Shown here: positions 1-12,028 of the stretch, in pieces
Numbering within the stretch: position 1 is the first letter of the stretch
Layout of the letters: every line of letters begins with the position of its first letter
From: Trametes villosa
Lineage: Eukaryota; Basidiomycota; Agaricomycetes; Polyporales; Polyporaceae
Reading direction: 5' to 3'
Length of the DNA stretch: 64,000 nucleotides
NCBI GenBank assembly: GCA_002964805.2
Contig: PUDQ02000003.1
Location: forward strand, 4,092,001 to 4,156,000
Made by a program: the position numbers and the translations under genes
Notes under the pieces: generated by a model
Databases searched by the model: none
What the model was told of the DNA's origin: nothing
What the model saw: the letters and a program-made list of their open reading frames with translations, nothing else

Positions 1-2695
1 GATCTCCATGACTAGGGGCCGCGGGTTGATCGTCTCCAAGTTGCCCCTCGGCATCTGCAACACGAGACTCATCGCACTCGGCACCGCCGTCACAATCCTC
101 GACCCCCTTTCCACTCGACGTGTCTCGAACTCCGGCACCGCGGTGTCCGGTGCAGCTAGGAGTGCAGCGAGAGTCTTCAAGGGCGCGAAATGCGCGGCGT
201 GCGCCGTGGTTGTGAAGATGAGGAAGCCGGGCGTGACGGTGAACGAGTTGACGTTCGTCGCGAGCGTGCGCGAAGCGTCGCGGCTGGTAATGTGCAGCTT
301 GCCCCCATTGGAGAGTCCAACATAGAGCGACGCGTTCTCCCCAGTTACGAGTGCATGTGCCGCCCAGAAGCAGAACTCCGGGAACTTGGCAGCCTCAGAC
401 GCGCTCTTGGTAACAGTGTCGACTGGACAGGGGTCAGTCTCGTGCACCGTATGGAAAGCGGCAGGAGGGCTGACCTTCGAAGATCGTGCCGTTCGGAGCC
501 TCCCAGGCAATCCCCCAAGGGGGAATCAGTCGCCCATTCTGCGCGACGAACGCCACGTCCGTTGTCTGAGCCACTTGCTTCCCGGAGACATCGACGACAG
601 TGACCACGTCAACTGCATCGCCGCTGGGGTCGGATCCTAACGCAGCGATGCGAATGTCCACATCCGCGCCGTTCGTACTAAACGCGACCTGTCTGTAGCT
701 CTTCGATCCCAGCGAGCCCGACCAGGTGAGTACTGGGTCGACGACCTTGCCGCGCCCGGGACCAAGCCGCGTTTGCAGGTCGTAGACTTGTACAATGCCC
801 TGTTCCCACAGAACGGCCAGCAGATCGCGCGTGGGCGAGAATGCGGCGTGGATGGGCACCGGAGTACGGTTAGGCTGGGCGGGTTGTAGCTCTGGGGAGA
901 GCTGGAGGGCGAGGGTATGCGACGCCATAGGCGGCGGGACGTTTTGACTCCGGAAGGGGGTGAGCAAGATGCTGGCTATGAACACATTCTCAGCGCTCAG
1001 ACAACTACGGGGAGAATCAGACTGGAACGCACTGCCATCGATTACTGCAACCGAGCCAGAGTCGACTGGCGGCCGGCTTGGAGAGACGAAGGTGTCCCAA
1101 GCGTACGTGCGTTGGATGATGCTTGCTGCAGGTATGTCAGACATAGCGAGCGTCGAGACAGAGAGCACTCAAGCATACATGGTGTAGTCAAAATGAGACG
1201 TGACGCGTCCTCGGGATGCCACCTGATGGAAGTGAAGCGACCCAGGGCGCAATCTTGTGTTGGCGGTGCGACGATCTCCTGCTTCAGATACCTGAGCGAC
1301 AGTCAACGTGGGTTAATAGGGGCATCGCCGCAACACTACGCACCAATGGTAGTTGCTAGTGGTCCATAGTTGCACTACTCTCCATGAGCGAGCAGTCAAA
1401 CTCGAACAAAACGGGGGCTTACCGACATCGCCGTCCTCGCGGTCGATCCATACGCTGAGGATGTTCGAGTCCGAACTCCACCCGACCTCGCGCACGCGGT
1501 ATCCCCACTTCCGGTGCTCACTCGCGACCTTTCCGGCTGCCTGAGACTCGCGTAGCGTGAACTCACTATGCCTGAGACCGTTGCGCTCAAAGAACACGAT
1601 GTCATGCCTGCCGTCGCGTCCTTGTCCAAGCCCAGATCCAGCCTCGGATGGCTGCGAGGACTCTCCGGGGACATTGCCAAATCGCTGAGTGGCGACGATG
1701 AGGTTTCCTGAAGGTCGCCATGACAGGGCGTGCTCGAGGCCGGGTATTGGCTCAGCGGTAGTCTGCAGTGCCGCTTCGCGCGAGTAGACTCGTACTGTCC
1801 GATGCGGCCTGCCATCGGCCTGCCAGAAAGCAGCTCAATCCCTGTAGCGCGGTAGATTTGAATAGTTTGGCTGACCTCCGCTGCTCCCTCCAGCACGCTG
1901 ACAGTGAAGAGGGAGCCGTCCCCGCGCCAGCTGATGCGGACATGACCATCATCGTCGGGACTTGCCCCCACCGCGGCCAGAGGGACGGACGTCTTGGCGG
2001 CAGCCTTGCCGAGGGAGCCATGGAACTGGGTGTGCTTCGCGCCCCATCCGACGTTGATGGGTGCATCTTCACCGAACTCCTTGGGGTGCAGCGGGCCCTC
2101 GGACAAGACATCGAACGTCGAAGTCATGAGGAGCAGCTTGTCCTCCCCAGTGACCAAGACGAGAAGAGTATCGTCCGGACTCCAAGCCGCGCCCATCACG
2201 CCGCCATCCACGGAGCCCACGACTTCCGCCGAGGGCGTGTCTTCCTCCAGGGAGATGGTGGTGATGTCTCCGGCGCGGGTGATCACCACTGCGGAGTGGG
2301 TGTCCGGAAGGACGTGCAACGACACGATCTCTGACTCTCTTAATTTTGATATGCTTTTAGCAGTGCTTTTGGACCATGGGTTCGCCGCAAGTTGGGTTGG
2401 TGTAGGAAAGCTGGTGACCAGAGACGGAGTGCCCTAAGAAACATTGCGGCTCATGCTGCGCGAGATTACGAACGGTACTCACGTCCTCGGATAGCTCGCT
2501 GCCCTCTGGGACTCTCCAGATCGTGACCGTAGCTTCGCTGTCGTTCAGTGCATCCCTGTGCTCTGTAGCGGCGAGGAGTGCATTCTGGTCTAGATCGACG
2601 GCAATGGCAGTGATATTCGAGGGATCCGCGGAGGACGAGAATTCGGACGCGGATATCGAGACATGCGTCGCTTTCCAGAGAGCCAAGCTACGCAT
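1..2695 (-). CDS. ELP1: Elongator complex subunit 1 (IKI3/ELP1), N-terminal part, cut by window edge
   Basis: Scaffold subunit of the cytoplasmic Elongator complex, which modifies wobble uridines of tRNA. The start is the ATG at 2695 (MRSLALWKATHV). The first exon ends near 2486 at a gtgagt donor, and the next begins near 2341 with a frame leading into SLHVLPDT. Family landmarks follow in order on the minus strand: NVGWGAKHTQFHGSLGKAA (about 2000), LSWRPSGNLIVATQRFG (about 1690), VQLWTTSNYHW spliced to YLKQEI (about 1410-1270), TPFRSQNVPPPM (about 950) and MPRGNLETINPRPLVMEI at the edge. These belong to the WD40/beta-propeller N-terminal half of a roughly 1300-residue protein, so the C-terminal half lies outside. 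At least four short introns are visible. The one near 1800-1890 has no obvious consensus donor, so that junction is unsure. Identification is firm. Confidence 0.95.
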
Positions 2696-3404
2696 TTTCC
2701 ATGAGACCAGATGGCGGAGAGCTGCAGCAGATGGTGGTCGCGAATGGAGAAGTCAAAGCAAAGCCGGAACAGTGGAACAGCTAGAAAGTTGTCAGGGTTC
2801 AATATCTTCAATCTAAGCATCTGGTCAATCTGATAACCGGTGTAATGATCTGCTATCCCTCGCTGAGTAAGTAATGCTAAAAAGAAGTCATTAAGGCAGC
2901 TTCAACACTCCTTTGAAGTCTTGCCGTCCCTTGCTAACAACTTACTGATAACATTAATCTGATACCTCAGTTCGAGTCGTGCGTGTAGCGCGATGACCGT
3001 CCTTCCTCTAGTACTACCACTGTGTAGGTGATCGTCCTCCCCCTCTCGCACAGATCACCTTCGTCTGCCTGTGGGAGACAAACCACCACCGGCGATATGG
3101 CAGAGGGACCTGACGTGCAGCCCGTGGCGGCGCAATGACAAGGTTGAATGTCTCTACCCCGGGTACGATCGCGACTGCACAGCGTCCTGGAAGGTCCTTA
3201 CAGTGATGAAGCAAGGAACGTTTAAAGTACGACACGACGTATCTGATCACTGTGATTACAGCGCGTACCAGGGTCCTGGACAGTACAGCACCAGACCAAC
3301 ATGAACGAGCCGCGACATCGCTGTGTCTGTTTCTGCGACTACCGAACAAAGTATGAAGCGCCGCCAGGCTTCCGCGACAGAGATATTAGTGCGTACTAGA
3401 TGTT
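2696..3404. other. Intergenic: ELP1 promoter side and F-box gene 3' flank
   Basis: About 700 bp between the ELP1 start and the stop of the F-box gene. It holds only short unconserved frames. No RNA gene or repeat was seen. Confidence 0.6.
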
Positions 3405-5185
3405 TCACAGGGGTCCCCCGTCCATGACATCGTACAGGGGATCAGAATCCCAAGGGAAGCCCGTGCTGAGCCCCGGCCACAAATCTTCGCCGGAAACGAA
3501 CGGTAGAAGCGTAGCCATACCCGTTCTACTGCAGCCGCCGGCGGATCGTTCGTACCCACAACACGTCCCCCCTGTAGGCGGACTAGCAATCGCGTTAGGG
3601 AAGAGTCGACTGAGGAACTGCGCGCCAGGACTCGGGTCGTTGGCATAGTCGACTAGGGCATTGCAGACGTAGAACTCCTGCAGCCCGAGAGCAGGAGCGG
3701 CGTCATCGGCCTGTTCCACAGCTGCACGAGTGAAGTTGACGCTCCGCAACCGCAAGGTGTGTAGGTCGGGGCAATGACGCGCAAACGGGAGGAGCGCGGC
3801 GTGGGTGAGGGGTCCGAGGAGCGTCGTGCAGAGGTTGAGGACGTGGAGCTTTGGCCACGATTGCGCAAGGCGCGCGAGCTCGGCGTCGGCGCCCGTAGAG
3901 ATGAACAGCGAGGCGGGTGTGGAGAGTGTAAACTCCTCGATGGTAACAATGCGCAGTATGCTGCTGAACACGGTGTCGAAGTGTGGCAAGCAGTGGTTAG
4001 TTTGAGGTCGATCGCCCGGCCGGGTCCATTGGAATGATGCGCAACGAAGGTTCGGATACGTGTCGGCTGCGAGATTGAGCGTGTCGGAGACCACTGCACT
4101 CGTGGCAGATTCCGCCGAGGATTCCACAGAAAGTGAGGTGAGGTGAGGGGAAGAGAAGATGGCGAGCAGGGCCTTGCCGCCAATGACGCACTGACATGCT
4201 AAGGCGAGTTTCCGCAGGTGAGGGAACCCACGGATTGCGGGGTCGAATGGCTCCTTCGTAAAACAAACAGCCAAATGAAGTTCCTGGAGCTTAGGTAGCT
4301 CGGAGATCCCCCGAAGGAATGACGTGCTGGTGACTGGCCGGCATTGAGACCCGAGGGAAAGTGTGTGAAGATACTGCAATTGAGTGATTGACCTATACAG
4401 CGCCGAGCCGATGGACAGCAACGCCGGGAGCCGCTTGATGCTGAGCACGAGAAGCCCACGGAGGATCTCCATGGGTACATCGACCGGCGCGTGGTCCCAT
4501 AGATCATCGCCGTTTGCCAGAGGATCCGCCCCGAAGTCTCCGTCGATGATGAGTCGCTGGAACATCGGCGGCGCCAATAGCCGGATATCGGTTCGGACGA
4601 GTGCGATTGGGTCCCACACGAACACCCTGAGGTTGGGAAAGAGTGGTGCGCCGTTGCTGATGGAACCGAGCAGATCCAGGACGTCGCGGGGAATGGTGGG
4701 GCGCGAGGATATGTAGCTGGTCCGGACATAGGCCGCGTAACTAGTCAATCGCGCCCATTCGCCTGGAGATACTATCCCCTGTACTTTCTTCTGGATACAA
4801 GATATGTTAGTGCGAAATAGCGAGATGGTTCCGTAATTTCACTCACTATCTCATATGTTGGATGAGTAGCGTACTTGGCCACAATCGGAGCAGGCAACAT
4901 GCTTGGCGGATTGCGATGCGGCTTTCGATGCACTTCGATAGCAGAACCAAGGAGCATCAAGGCGGGTTCGATGCTGCTGGGTATGGCCCACCACAGGGAC
5001 CGGAGGGCAGGCTCGCAGAATGCCTTGCAGACACGAGCAGCTCGCGAAAGAGCCTGCTGGTTGTCACGCATCTCATTGAAGCTGATGTGAACCTCGTCCG
5101 TTGTAGAGGTAGCGACGATGCGGAGGTGCTGAAACAGTTCATGGAGTATGTCGGGCGACAGAAGAGCGGAGTACGGGCTGGACAT
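3405..5185 (-). CDS. F-box-like/LRR protein of agaricomycete type
   Basis: Two exons, 5185-4847 and 4778-3405, joined in phase 0 across a 68-bp gtgagt/cag intron. Predicted length is 570 residues, usual for the expanded F-box-like proteins of mushrooms. Residues about 3-25 (SPYSALLSPDILHELFQHL) resemble an F-box, and a second helix (RAARVCKAFCEPALRSLWW) fits the common continuation. The rest is leucine-rich, with repeated L..L.L blocks such as LQELHLAV and LHTLRLRSVNF. Such proteins are expected to act as substrate adaptors of SCF ubiquitin ligases; the substrate cannot be read from sequence. An in-frame ATG at 5314 would add 43 Ser/Pro-rich residues. I prefer 5185 because it puts the F-box at the N terminus. 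Confidence 0.85.
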
Positions 5186-5717
5186 CGTGGGGCCACCGAT
5201 AGGAAGGTGACAAGTCGTAGTGTGAGGCGAAGGGACTCGTTGGAGGGAGAGGCGCGAAGAGTCAGAGGGGACGACGGTCGGAGTGGAGAAGTTTGAGCGC
5301 ATCGATCGCAGCATGAAGTTTAACTTACAGACTGCGCACGTATTGTCACTTCAAGGTAGCGCTCCGTAAGCCCGAAAACGCCGGCCGCGGTGGCTAGACG
5401 GAAAGTTCAAAGTTGGGAAGGAGCCCGGACAGTCGACGCACTGAACAAGTTTGCGCGAAGCTGATTGAAAGCTAACACGGTTGGCGCTGGGGCAGCATCG
5501 CTTCAGATACACCGCGAACACAGTCAGACAGCGGTGTTGCATGTCGGAGGTAGGGTCATTGCTATACTGTGCACAGGCCTGAGTCGCCTACTAGTACACG
5601 CCTAACCTGCTCCTACTGCGTATCAGCCTGACATATATTGCTAAAACCGGGGTCTCGCCGAACATCGAAGGACGCACCATCTCTGCATCTTCTACTCGCA
5701 TCCGCGACCGCACGCGT
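5186..5717. other. Intergenic: F-box gene 5' region and LEU1 3' flank
   Basis: Upstream region of the F-box gene; it could encode an N-terminal extension up to 5314. No other gene was seen. LEU1 ends at 5718. Confidence 0.6.
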
Positions 5718-8517
5718 TCACCAGTCCATCTTCGCCGTGCCAGCCGTTATGGGGATACGCCTTCCGGCACCCTTATACCCGACTCCGTCCAGCCACGGCC
5801 GCCTCTCGCTCCGATGACGCTCGAATTCCTCGATCAGCGTCGCGCGCTGCAAGGTTAACGCGATGTCGTCCAGTCCGTTCAGCAAGCAGTGCCGGCGGAA
5901 CGCGTCAACCGCAAACGGCATGGGAGGACCGCCGCTCGCGCGCCGCACCTCCTGCTTCTCCAGGTCGACTTCGAGCTCGAGGCCCTGCTCTGCCTCCGCT
6001 GCGAGCGCCGCGCACTGCTCCTGGGAGAGGACGATGGGAAGCATGCCGTTCTGAAACGAGTTGTTGTGGAAGATATCGGCGAAGCTCGGCGCAATGACAC
6101 ACATAATCCCAAAGTCCTTTCTATGTACACGAATAAGCAGTGGTCAGCGTCGGTGAAACGGAGCGCTAGCCGGCGGCGGTGGACTTACAAGGCCCAAGGG
6201 GCATGCTCGCGCGAGCTGCCGCAGCCGAAATTCGGCTTGTCGCACACGAGAATCCTCGAGCGCGTGTAGGGCTCGCGGTTCAGCACAAAGTCGGTGGGCT
6301 GGCCGTCAGGCCCCCAGCGAAGGTTTGCGAAAAGCGCGTCCTTGAGGCCGGTCCGCTTCAGCACCTTCAAGAACCGCCCAGGTAGGATCCTATCGGTATC
6401 GAGATTTTCGACGTGCAGCGGAGCCGCGATGCCCTTCAAGATTGTGAACTTCTCGACTTTGGAGGGCGCACCCGTCTTCGGCAGCGTGCGCTCCACTGGA
6501 GGCTGCGTCTTGTCTCTCGTCTCGGTCGGCTCAGGTGGCGGAAGCACGGGGTCTGTCAAGAAGTCGGCCGCGCTCGCGAGCTTCAGCTTTGGCCCCGCCG
6601 CAATCTTCGCTTCTGCATCGGCTCCCATAAGCTTGCGGACATCCGTGAGCCTACCAGTGAGTGCCGCAGCTGCGGCCATTGCGGGGCTGACAAGGTGAGT
6701 GCGCCCGCCTGGACCCTGCCGGCCCTCGAAGTTGCGGTTGCTCGTACTCGCGCAGCGCTCGCCAGGCTTGAGTTGATCTCCGTTCATAGCCAGGCACATC
6801 GAGCACCCCGCCTCGCGCCAGTCAAATCCAGCGCGCCGGAAGACGGCGTCGAGCCCCTCCGCCTCCGCCTGTTGCTTGACCAGTCCGGACCCGGGCACAA
6901 CCATCGCGTATACGCCTTGTGCGACCTTGGCCTCGGGTCCGGCGGCGAGCACGACCGCTGCGGCGGAGCGAAGGTCCTCGATGCGCGAGTTCGTGCACGA
7001 GCCGAGGAACACCTTGTCGACGGTGATGTCCTCCATAGGCGTGTTCGGTGTGAGACCCATGTACTCTAGCGCGCGCTCGACGGCGGCGCGCTTTGCGGGG
7101 TCCGCGAAGGAGGCAGGGTCGGGTACCACGCCGGTGATAGGCACGACGTCCTCCGGGGAGGTACCCCAAGTGACGGTCGGGACGATGTCTTCACCGCGGA
7201 TGTGGACCTCGATGTCGAAGTGCGCGCCCTCATCTGTCCGAAGCGTGCGCCAGTACGCCTCCGCCTGGTCCCATAGCGCGCCCTTCGGCGCGAGCGGCCG
7301 GTTCCGGACATACGCGAACGTCGTCTCGTCGGGCGCGACCATGCCCGCCCGCGCGCCGGCTTCGATGGACATGTTGCACATGCTCATGCGCGCCTCCATG
7401 CTCATTGCGCGCACGACCGCGCCCGCGTACTCGATCACGCAGCCCGTCCCGCCCGCGGTGCCGATCGTGCCGATTATGTGGAGGACGACGTCCTTGGCAG
7501 TGACACCCGGGGCGAGCGTGCCGTCGACGGTGACGCGCATGTTCTTCATCTTTCGCTGAAGGATAGTTTGTGTGGCGAGGACATGCTCGACCTCGGAGGT
7601 ACCGATGCCGAATGCGAGCGCGCCGAACGCGCCGTGAGCTGCGAGGACTGTTAGTGGTTGTGCAGGAATCGGGGTGTGACACAGGGCGTACTGGACGTGT
7701 GAGAGTCCCCACATACGAGGGCGATGCCAGGCAACTGTTAGAAGAACATCAGACGCGTTCTGCGTCAAGATTGAAGGACCCGAGCTCACCGTGAAGCCTT
7801 CTTCAGGACCAATGACGTGCACGATCCCTTGACGCCTATCCGTCATGCCGAAGTAGGTCAGACCAAACGCCTTCACATTCTGCTCCAGCGTGGTGCATTG
7901 CGCGCGCGATTCGGGTTGCGAGACAAACTCCTCAACCGTGGTGAAGTTCTTGCGCGAGACAGTCCTGGAAACACAAGGAGATCAGCACCTCTTCTTGAAC
8001 GCCGTGCCTTGATGAAGCATCGGGTTCTAAGCTTCGCTCATGGCCTCGGGTCGACGGACCGCTTGCGGAACCAGACAGCACAAAAACGGAAGAACGTACG
8101 GAACGTTGTGGTCGACAGTTGCGAGCGTGAGATCCGGGCGGCGAACGGGGCGGCCCGCGGTGCGTCTGGATTGAATGTCAAGGAGCGCATGACTACACCG
8201 TTCGCGCGGAGGCTACAAGCACACTCACAGCCCCTCGAACGCCTGCGGGCTGCTAACCTCGAACACAAGGTGGCTGCAGATCGTCTCAGTATGCGCATCG
8301 CGTTTTGTGGATATGTCGGAATGGACGCACCGGTCAACATATATCAGACCTTGCCCGTTCTCGTCCACGTCTCTGTAAATGCACAACTCAGCCAGAGAAG
8401 TAGATGGGAACTTCGGAGACCCGTGGAGGGCCAGAAGCCAGAGAAGCGGACGCACATCACATGGTCATCCCAGATCTTGTCGTACAGCGTCCTTGGCGAG
8501 TTCACGGGCGCGGGCAT
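5718..8517 (-). CDS. LEU1: 3-isopropylmalate dehydratase (isopropylmalate isomerase), complete
   Basis: Second step of leucine synthesis: isomerises 2- and 3-isopropylmalate through an aconitase-type [4Fe-4S] cluster. Eight exons: 8517-8456, 8372-8331, 8273-8229, 8165-8100, 7964-7790, 7734-7692, 7638-6189, 6120-5718. They total 2286 nt (761 residues), the usual length of the fused fungal enzyme. Joins restore family motifs: [57 protein letters not shown]. The cluster cysteines are in FLGSCTNSR and [10 protein letters not shown]. The LeuD-like swivel domain follows ([39 protein letters not shown]). Four exons of 42-66 nt crowd the 5' end, so automated models may miss them. The start gives [16 protein letters not shown], fitting fungal orthologues. 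No damage is seen. Confidence 0.96.
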
Positions 8518-9603
8518 CCTCGCATATCCTGCTTGGCAGAGATGGACGTCGGATGAGAGCGATGAGGGGCGATAATGCGGACGACGAACTATATATGCAA
8601 CATGCGCGATGAACTTAGTACGGCGGCGCGTGTCCTTCTGCAGCTGAATATAAACGTGGAGCCGGGCCGGGCTGTTTGCGTATTCCTGACCACGGACACT
8701 GGCAGAATGCGTGCAGCGTGATTGGATGGGCGATGCGGCTCTGACTATGTGCGTTGTGCGGTTCTTCGAGCATTCCTGGCCCCTCTGACCACGCAGAAAC
8801 ATGCAACGCGCGTAGTGCGGCGTCAAAATCGGCTCGAGGGGCAGTGAACGTGTGCCACGACAAGAAGCCACCAGTCACAGGCTCGGAGCCGTGGGTAGCT
8901 GTGATAGCAATGCGGAATTAGCACGAATTCCTGTACCCAGGGACAGCAGACGAGTACTCACGGACAACTTGCGGAACGTCGCCGCTCCGGGTGAAGGAGA
9001 TATGGCTCGGAATCGTCCGCGATGATCACCTGCGATCATTATTACACCACAACGAGCCGTTGGACAGTGAAAGTTGTATCCGTCGAGTCGAGCTGCTTTG
9101 GTCTTTGCGCAAGCTAGCAGTGCATGAAACGCCGCGACGCAGTGAGAGATGCGGGCAGCGGCGCAAGTTACAGCCACGCGCCGCGTGCTCTATCACGCAA
9201 CGCTCGCACGATGCGCCGCACAAGGACTGACGCCCAACTGATCTGGAGGAGAGGGGGCAAACTCATCATGGATGCCGATGGCAGGATAACGCGACCATCT
9301 ACGTTCTCGCCGAGTATCGACATCGCCACGAGGCCATACTGGAACCCGAACACATATCATAATTAAGCGGGAACCAGGCTCATGTCATCTGAGCGATGGC
9401 AATTCCGACAGAAGAGGGGGAAGACGGAAGACAGAAGACGCAAGACGGAAGGCGAGAGACGCGATTTGGGATACGGAAAATGGGGAATGGACAGACCTGT
9501 GCGCGTTCATTCGAAGCTATTCCAGCCAGTCTCGTGGCACTGAGTGCCTACATCGCGCGATGCACGTTGCATACACTGCGTGCCGCGTGCCGCGTGCATG
9601 GGT
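8518..9603. other. Intergenic: LEU1 promoter region and M1 3' flank
   Basis: About 1.1 kb. From about 8.94 kb onward it resembles 13.74-14.43 kb; the matched stretch includes the shared run ending in gatctggaggagag (about 9240 and 14060). It therefore belongs to the duplicated block. No gene can be supported. Confidence 0.6.
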
Positions 9604-10938
9604 TCATGCACCGTCGTGGCCGAGGCTGGACTTCGAGGAGGTGAATAGCTTCTTGATTCCGCGCAGCAGGGAGCTGTTCGTCTTGCGAGACGCCGTGCTA
9701 GCTGCGGACGTGGTAGCAAGCGACGGCGCTCTCCCAGCTCTGGGCGTTCCCTGGGCATCCGTAGATGTTCCCTAAATGACCGTAAGTGAGTCTGACAGTC
9801 TGAGTCGAGATGTCAGCTTGAGATGCACGACTTACCACGGTGTCCCGAGTCTGCATTCCGGACGCCGCCCCAGTCGCAGGAGTTGCTGGCGCTGGCGCTT
9901 GCTTTTTCACCCTCTGTGTACCCTAGGAAGTGCGTCGTAAGCGTGGGCCTCGGCGTGAAGCGTACTACATAGCGAGAAGACGGGCGGATGCGTACCTTGT
10001 TTCGCTTCCCATGATTCTTGAAGTTTTTGTAGCTGAATTTTACCAGGGGTTGTCTGGTCTCAGGCTCGGGAGGTTGGCTTTCGTAGGGCGTCCGAGGACG
10101 TTGAGTCGCGTCAGAATGCCGTGATCCTGCGGCCTGCACGTAAAGCGCGGCTCAATGAGCGGGCCCGCTGGTCATGGCACTAGGAAGCGCTGGCTTACTT
10201 GGGAATAAAGCTTGCGCATTTCGACGGATTCGCCGAGAGTGGCCTGAAATGCGATGTGTAAGATGCCATAGACGATAGCACATCGCAGAGGATACTCACC
10301 TTATATTCAGTTAGACACTCTTGAATGTAGGCTGGGTCATTGAACGCGAGTTCCTCCCACTCCCTCCGCTTCTGGTTGATTATATCGGCGAGCATGGCGC
10401 GCTGCTCAACGCTGATCTTGAATGTGCCATTAGGGGCGCTCATGATACGTGTGTCCCTCCATCTGCCGCCCCTTCGGCCCCGAGATTGGAAGGGAAACAC
10501 GATGAGCCATATGCCCTCTCTTTGCCACTTGGGAGTAGTGTGCAGGTGGGGACTTCCTGGAACTATCTCTGGGTGGGGATGCACGGGGATGGTCCAATGC
10601 TGGAGAGCCAGAGGAAGGGACTCGTGTCGTTGTTCTCCATCGAGCGATGTGAGCACGCAGACCACGAGCACGCCATCGGCCTCGATTTCAGTGATCAGAC
10701 ATGGCCTGGCGTTCTCGGCGGTAGATCCACGGCTCTGGCCCGAGCCCCAAGTTGTGCGGGAAGCGAATGTCTGTCGAGTCTGGGGTCGTTCGCCAGTGAG
10801 TGCGAGGAACATTGGTGTGGTTGTGTGCTCGTGGATTGCGAGGATGTCGCCAGCACTATAGGATTTGACCCGAGAGCTGGCTCTGTACGGAGCGAGGTCG
10901 GGGCGAATACATTGGGGACATCCCGTCGGCGTGGTCAT
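9604..10938 (-). CDS. M1: uncharacterised protein with N-terminal CxxC and KKLF basic tail; divergent partner of HPT-1
   Basis: Not assignable to a known family. Five exons, all joined in phase 0 (10938-10300, 10243-10199, 10133-9996, 9922-9836, 9750-9604), give 351 residues. Features shared with paralogue M2: CPQC at residues 7-10; SYSAGDILAIHE; a block containing VCVLTSLDGE; HTTPKWQREGIWLI (about 150-165); and a C-terminal half rich in Pro, Ser, Thr and Ala ending in LLRGIKKLFTSSKSSLGHDG. The C-terminal exon is confirmed because the same reading frame and ending exist in M2. No signal peptide or membrane segment is visible. It is head-to-head with HPT-1, 1.09 kb apart. The gene is well supported by the paralogue comparison; its function is unknown. 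Confidence 0.8.
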
Positions 10939-11280
10939 GGCAGAGAACCAGTACTAGGAGAGCGAGCGGGAGATCGAGACGGGGGCAGCGAATGCCGGAT
11001 GGATGGCGGGTCTTTTGTGACCCCCAGCGATTCCAGCTCGCGAGAATTTCCCGCAGTCATATCGATGGGCTGAGGCGTTCAAGGACCGCGGTGCTTCCCA
11101 ACAGCTCCAGACCGAGCCCGGTGACGGGGCGGGTTGGGTTCTGCAGCGTTCCAGTAGCGTTCCGTGTGCCTGTGCCAGTGGGCGAGCGTGCGAGACACCG
11201 CCGCCCCGGGCGGTAGTAGGCTCGTGAACCAGCCTCACGTTCGGGGGTGGAAGACAATCGTTCCTCCCGAAGGGAGGCTG

Positions 11281-11331
11281 GATCATCGTATGAGAGGGGG
11301 TGCAGAGGTCCCCGTGGGAACGGCTGAGTTT
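11281..11331. repeat. Inverted repeat, left arm
   Basis: 51-bp arm that matches the reverse complement of 11733-11783 with two mismatches. Weaker similarity continues inward for some tens of bases on each side. Confidence 0.9.
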
Positions 11332-11732
11332 CAATTTGTGGCGTGCGCGCCTCAGAGCCTCAAGAGGCTGCCTCAAGCGGGGTGGAAGAGCGCACTCGGC
11401 TGCATAGAAAGTCCAGCGATGGACAGCGGCAATACGCAAGCTGATGCTCAAGCCTACTTCGCGTACCGTGCAGCATTTCTTGGAGAAAGCGCCATGCGAT
11501 GCGTGTCGGTTGAGTGCATATACGAGCCTGAGTAGCGGTGCCGCCAACTTGAAGACAGACTTTCTCGATATTGAAGTACTTACGGACAATACCTCCCTCG
11601 TCCTCGCATACTTTTAAGACACATTGTCATATGTTGTACAACGTAGTGTGCCACCGAACCACTCTTCTGAGGCTCTCGAGTCGATGTACGTCGAGCGCCA
11701 CCCAGCCTTGGTGGGTGCCGTTCGGCGCATTC

Positions 11733-11783
11733 AAACTCAGACGTTCCCACGGGGACCTCTGCACCCCCTCTCTTACGATGATC
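11733..11783. repeat. Inverted repeat, right arm
   Basis: Partner of 11281-11331. About 400 bp separate the arms. No open frame resembling a transposase lies between them, and no clear target-site duplication was found. Confidence 0.9.
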
Positions 11784-11887
11784 TAGCCTAGGGCGGTAGT
11801 GGTATTTAAAATTAACGTGAGACGAGATGTACACACAGGCAAGCAGCGACAAATAAACAACGCTGGCTACGAACGAGCGCTGCAACG

Positions 11888-11913
11888 CCACCACCACCAC
11901 CACCACCACCACC
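11888..11913 (+). repeat. (CCA)n microsatellite
   Basis: Uninterrupted CCA triplets over 26 bp, about 115 bp upstream of the HPT-1 start. Probably non-coding. Confidence 0.9.
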
Positions 11914-12028
11914 GTGGTGCTTACTTGACTTCCCTTTGGCTGGAGCTGCCGAGACAGTATTATATTCACTGCATGCTGCTTTTGTTACATATATCCTTCT
12001 GACGCCCAACAAACCCAACTGCGACTCT

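Larger units (their letters stand above)
10939..12028. other. Divergent intergenic region M1/HPT-1 with an inserted segment
   Basis: At 1,090 bp this is more than twice the 459 bp between M2 and HPT-2. The sequences near 11.04-11.07 kb and 11.82-11.88 kb correspond to about 15.90-15.93 kb and 16.02-16.08 kb, so roughly 0.7 kb between them is extra. The extra segment contains the inverted repeat listed separately. Confidence 0.6.

Noticed and set aside
7630..7800. Apparent loss of the conserved CGDSHTSTHGAFG motif in LEU1
   Set aside because: Two short GT-AG introns (7789-7735 and 7691-7639) restore LPG...[14 protein letters not shown] exactly, so the gene is intact.
11281..11783. Autonomous DNA transposon
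   Set aside because: Too short between the arms and no transposase-like frame; kept only as an inverted repeat.
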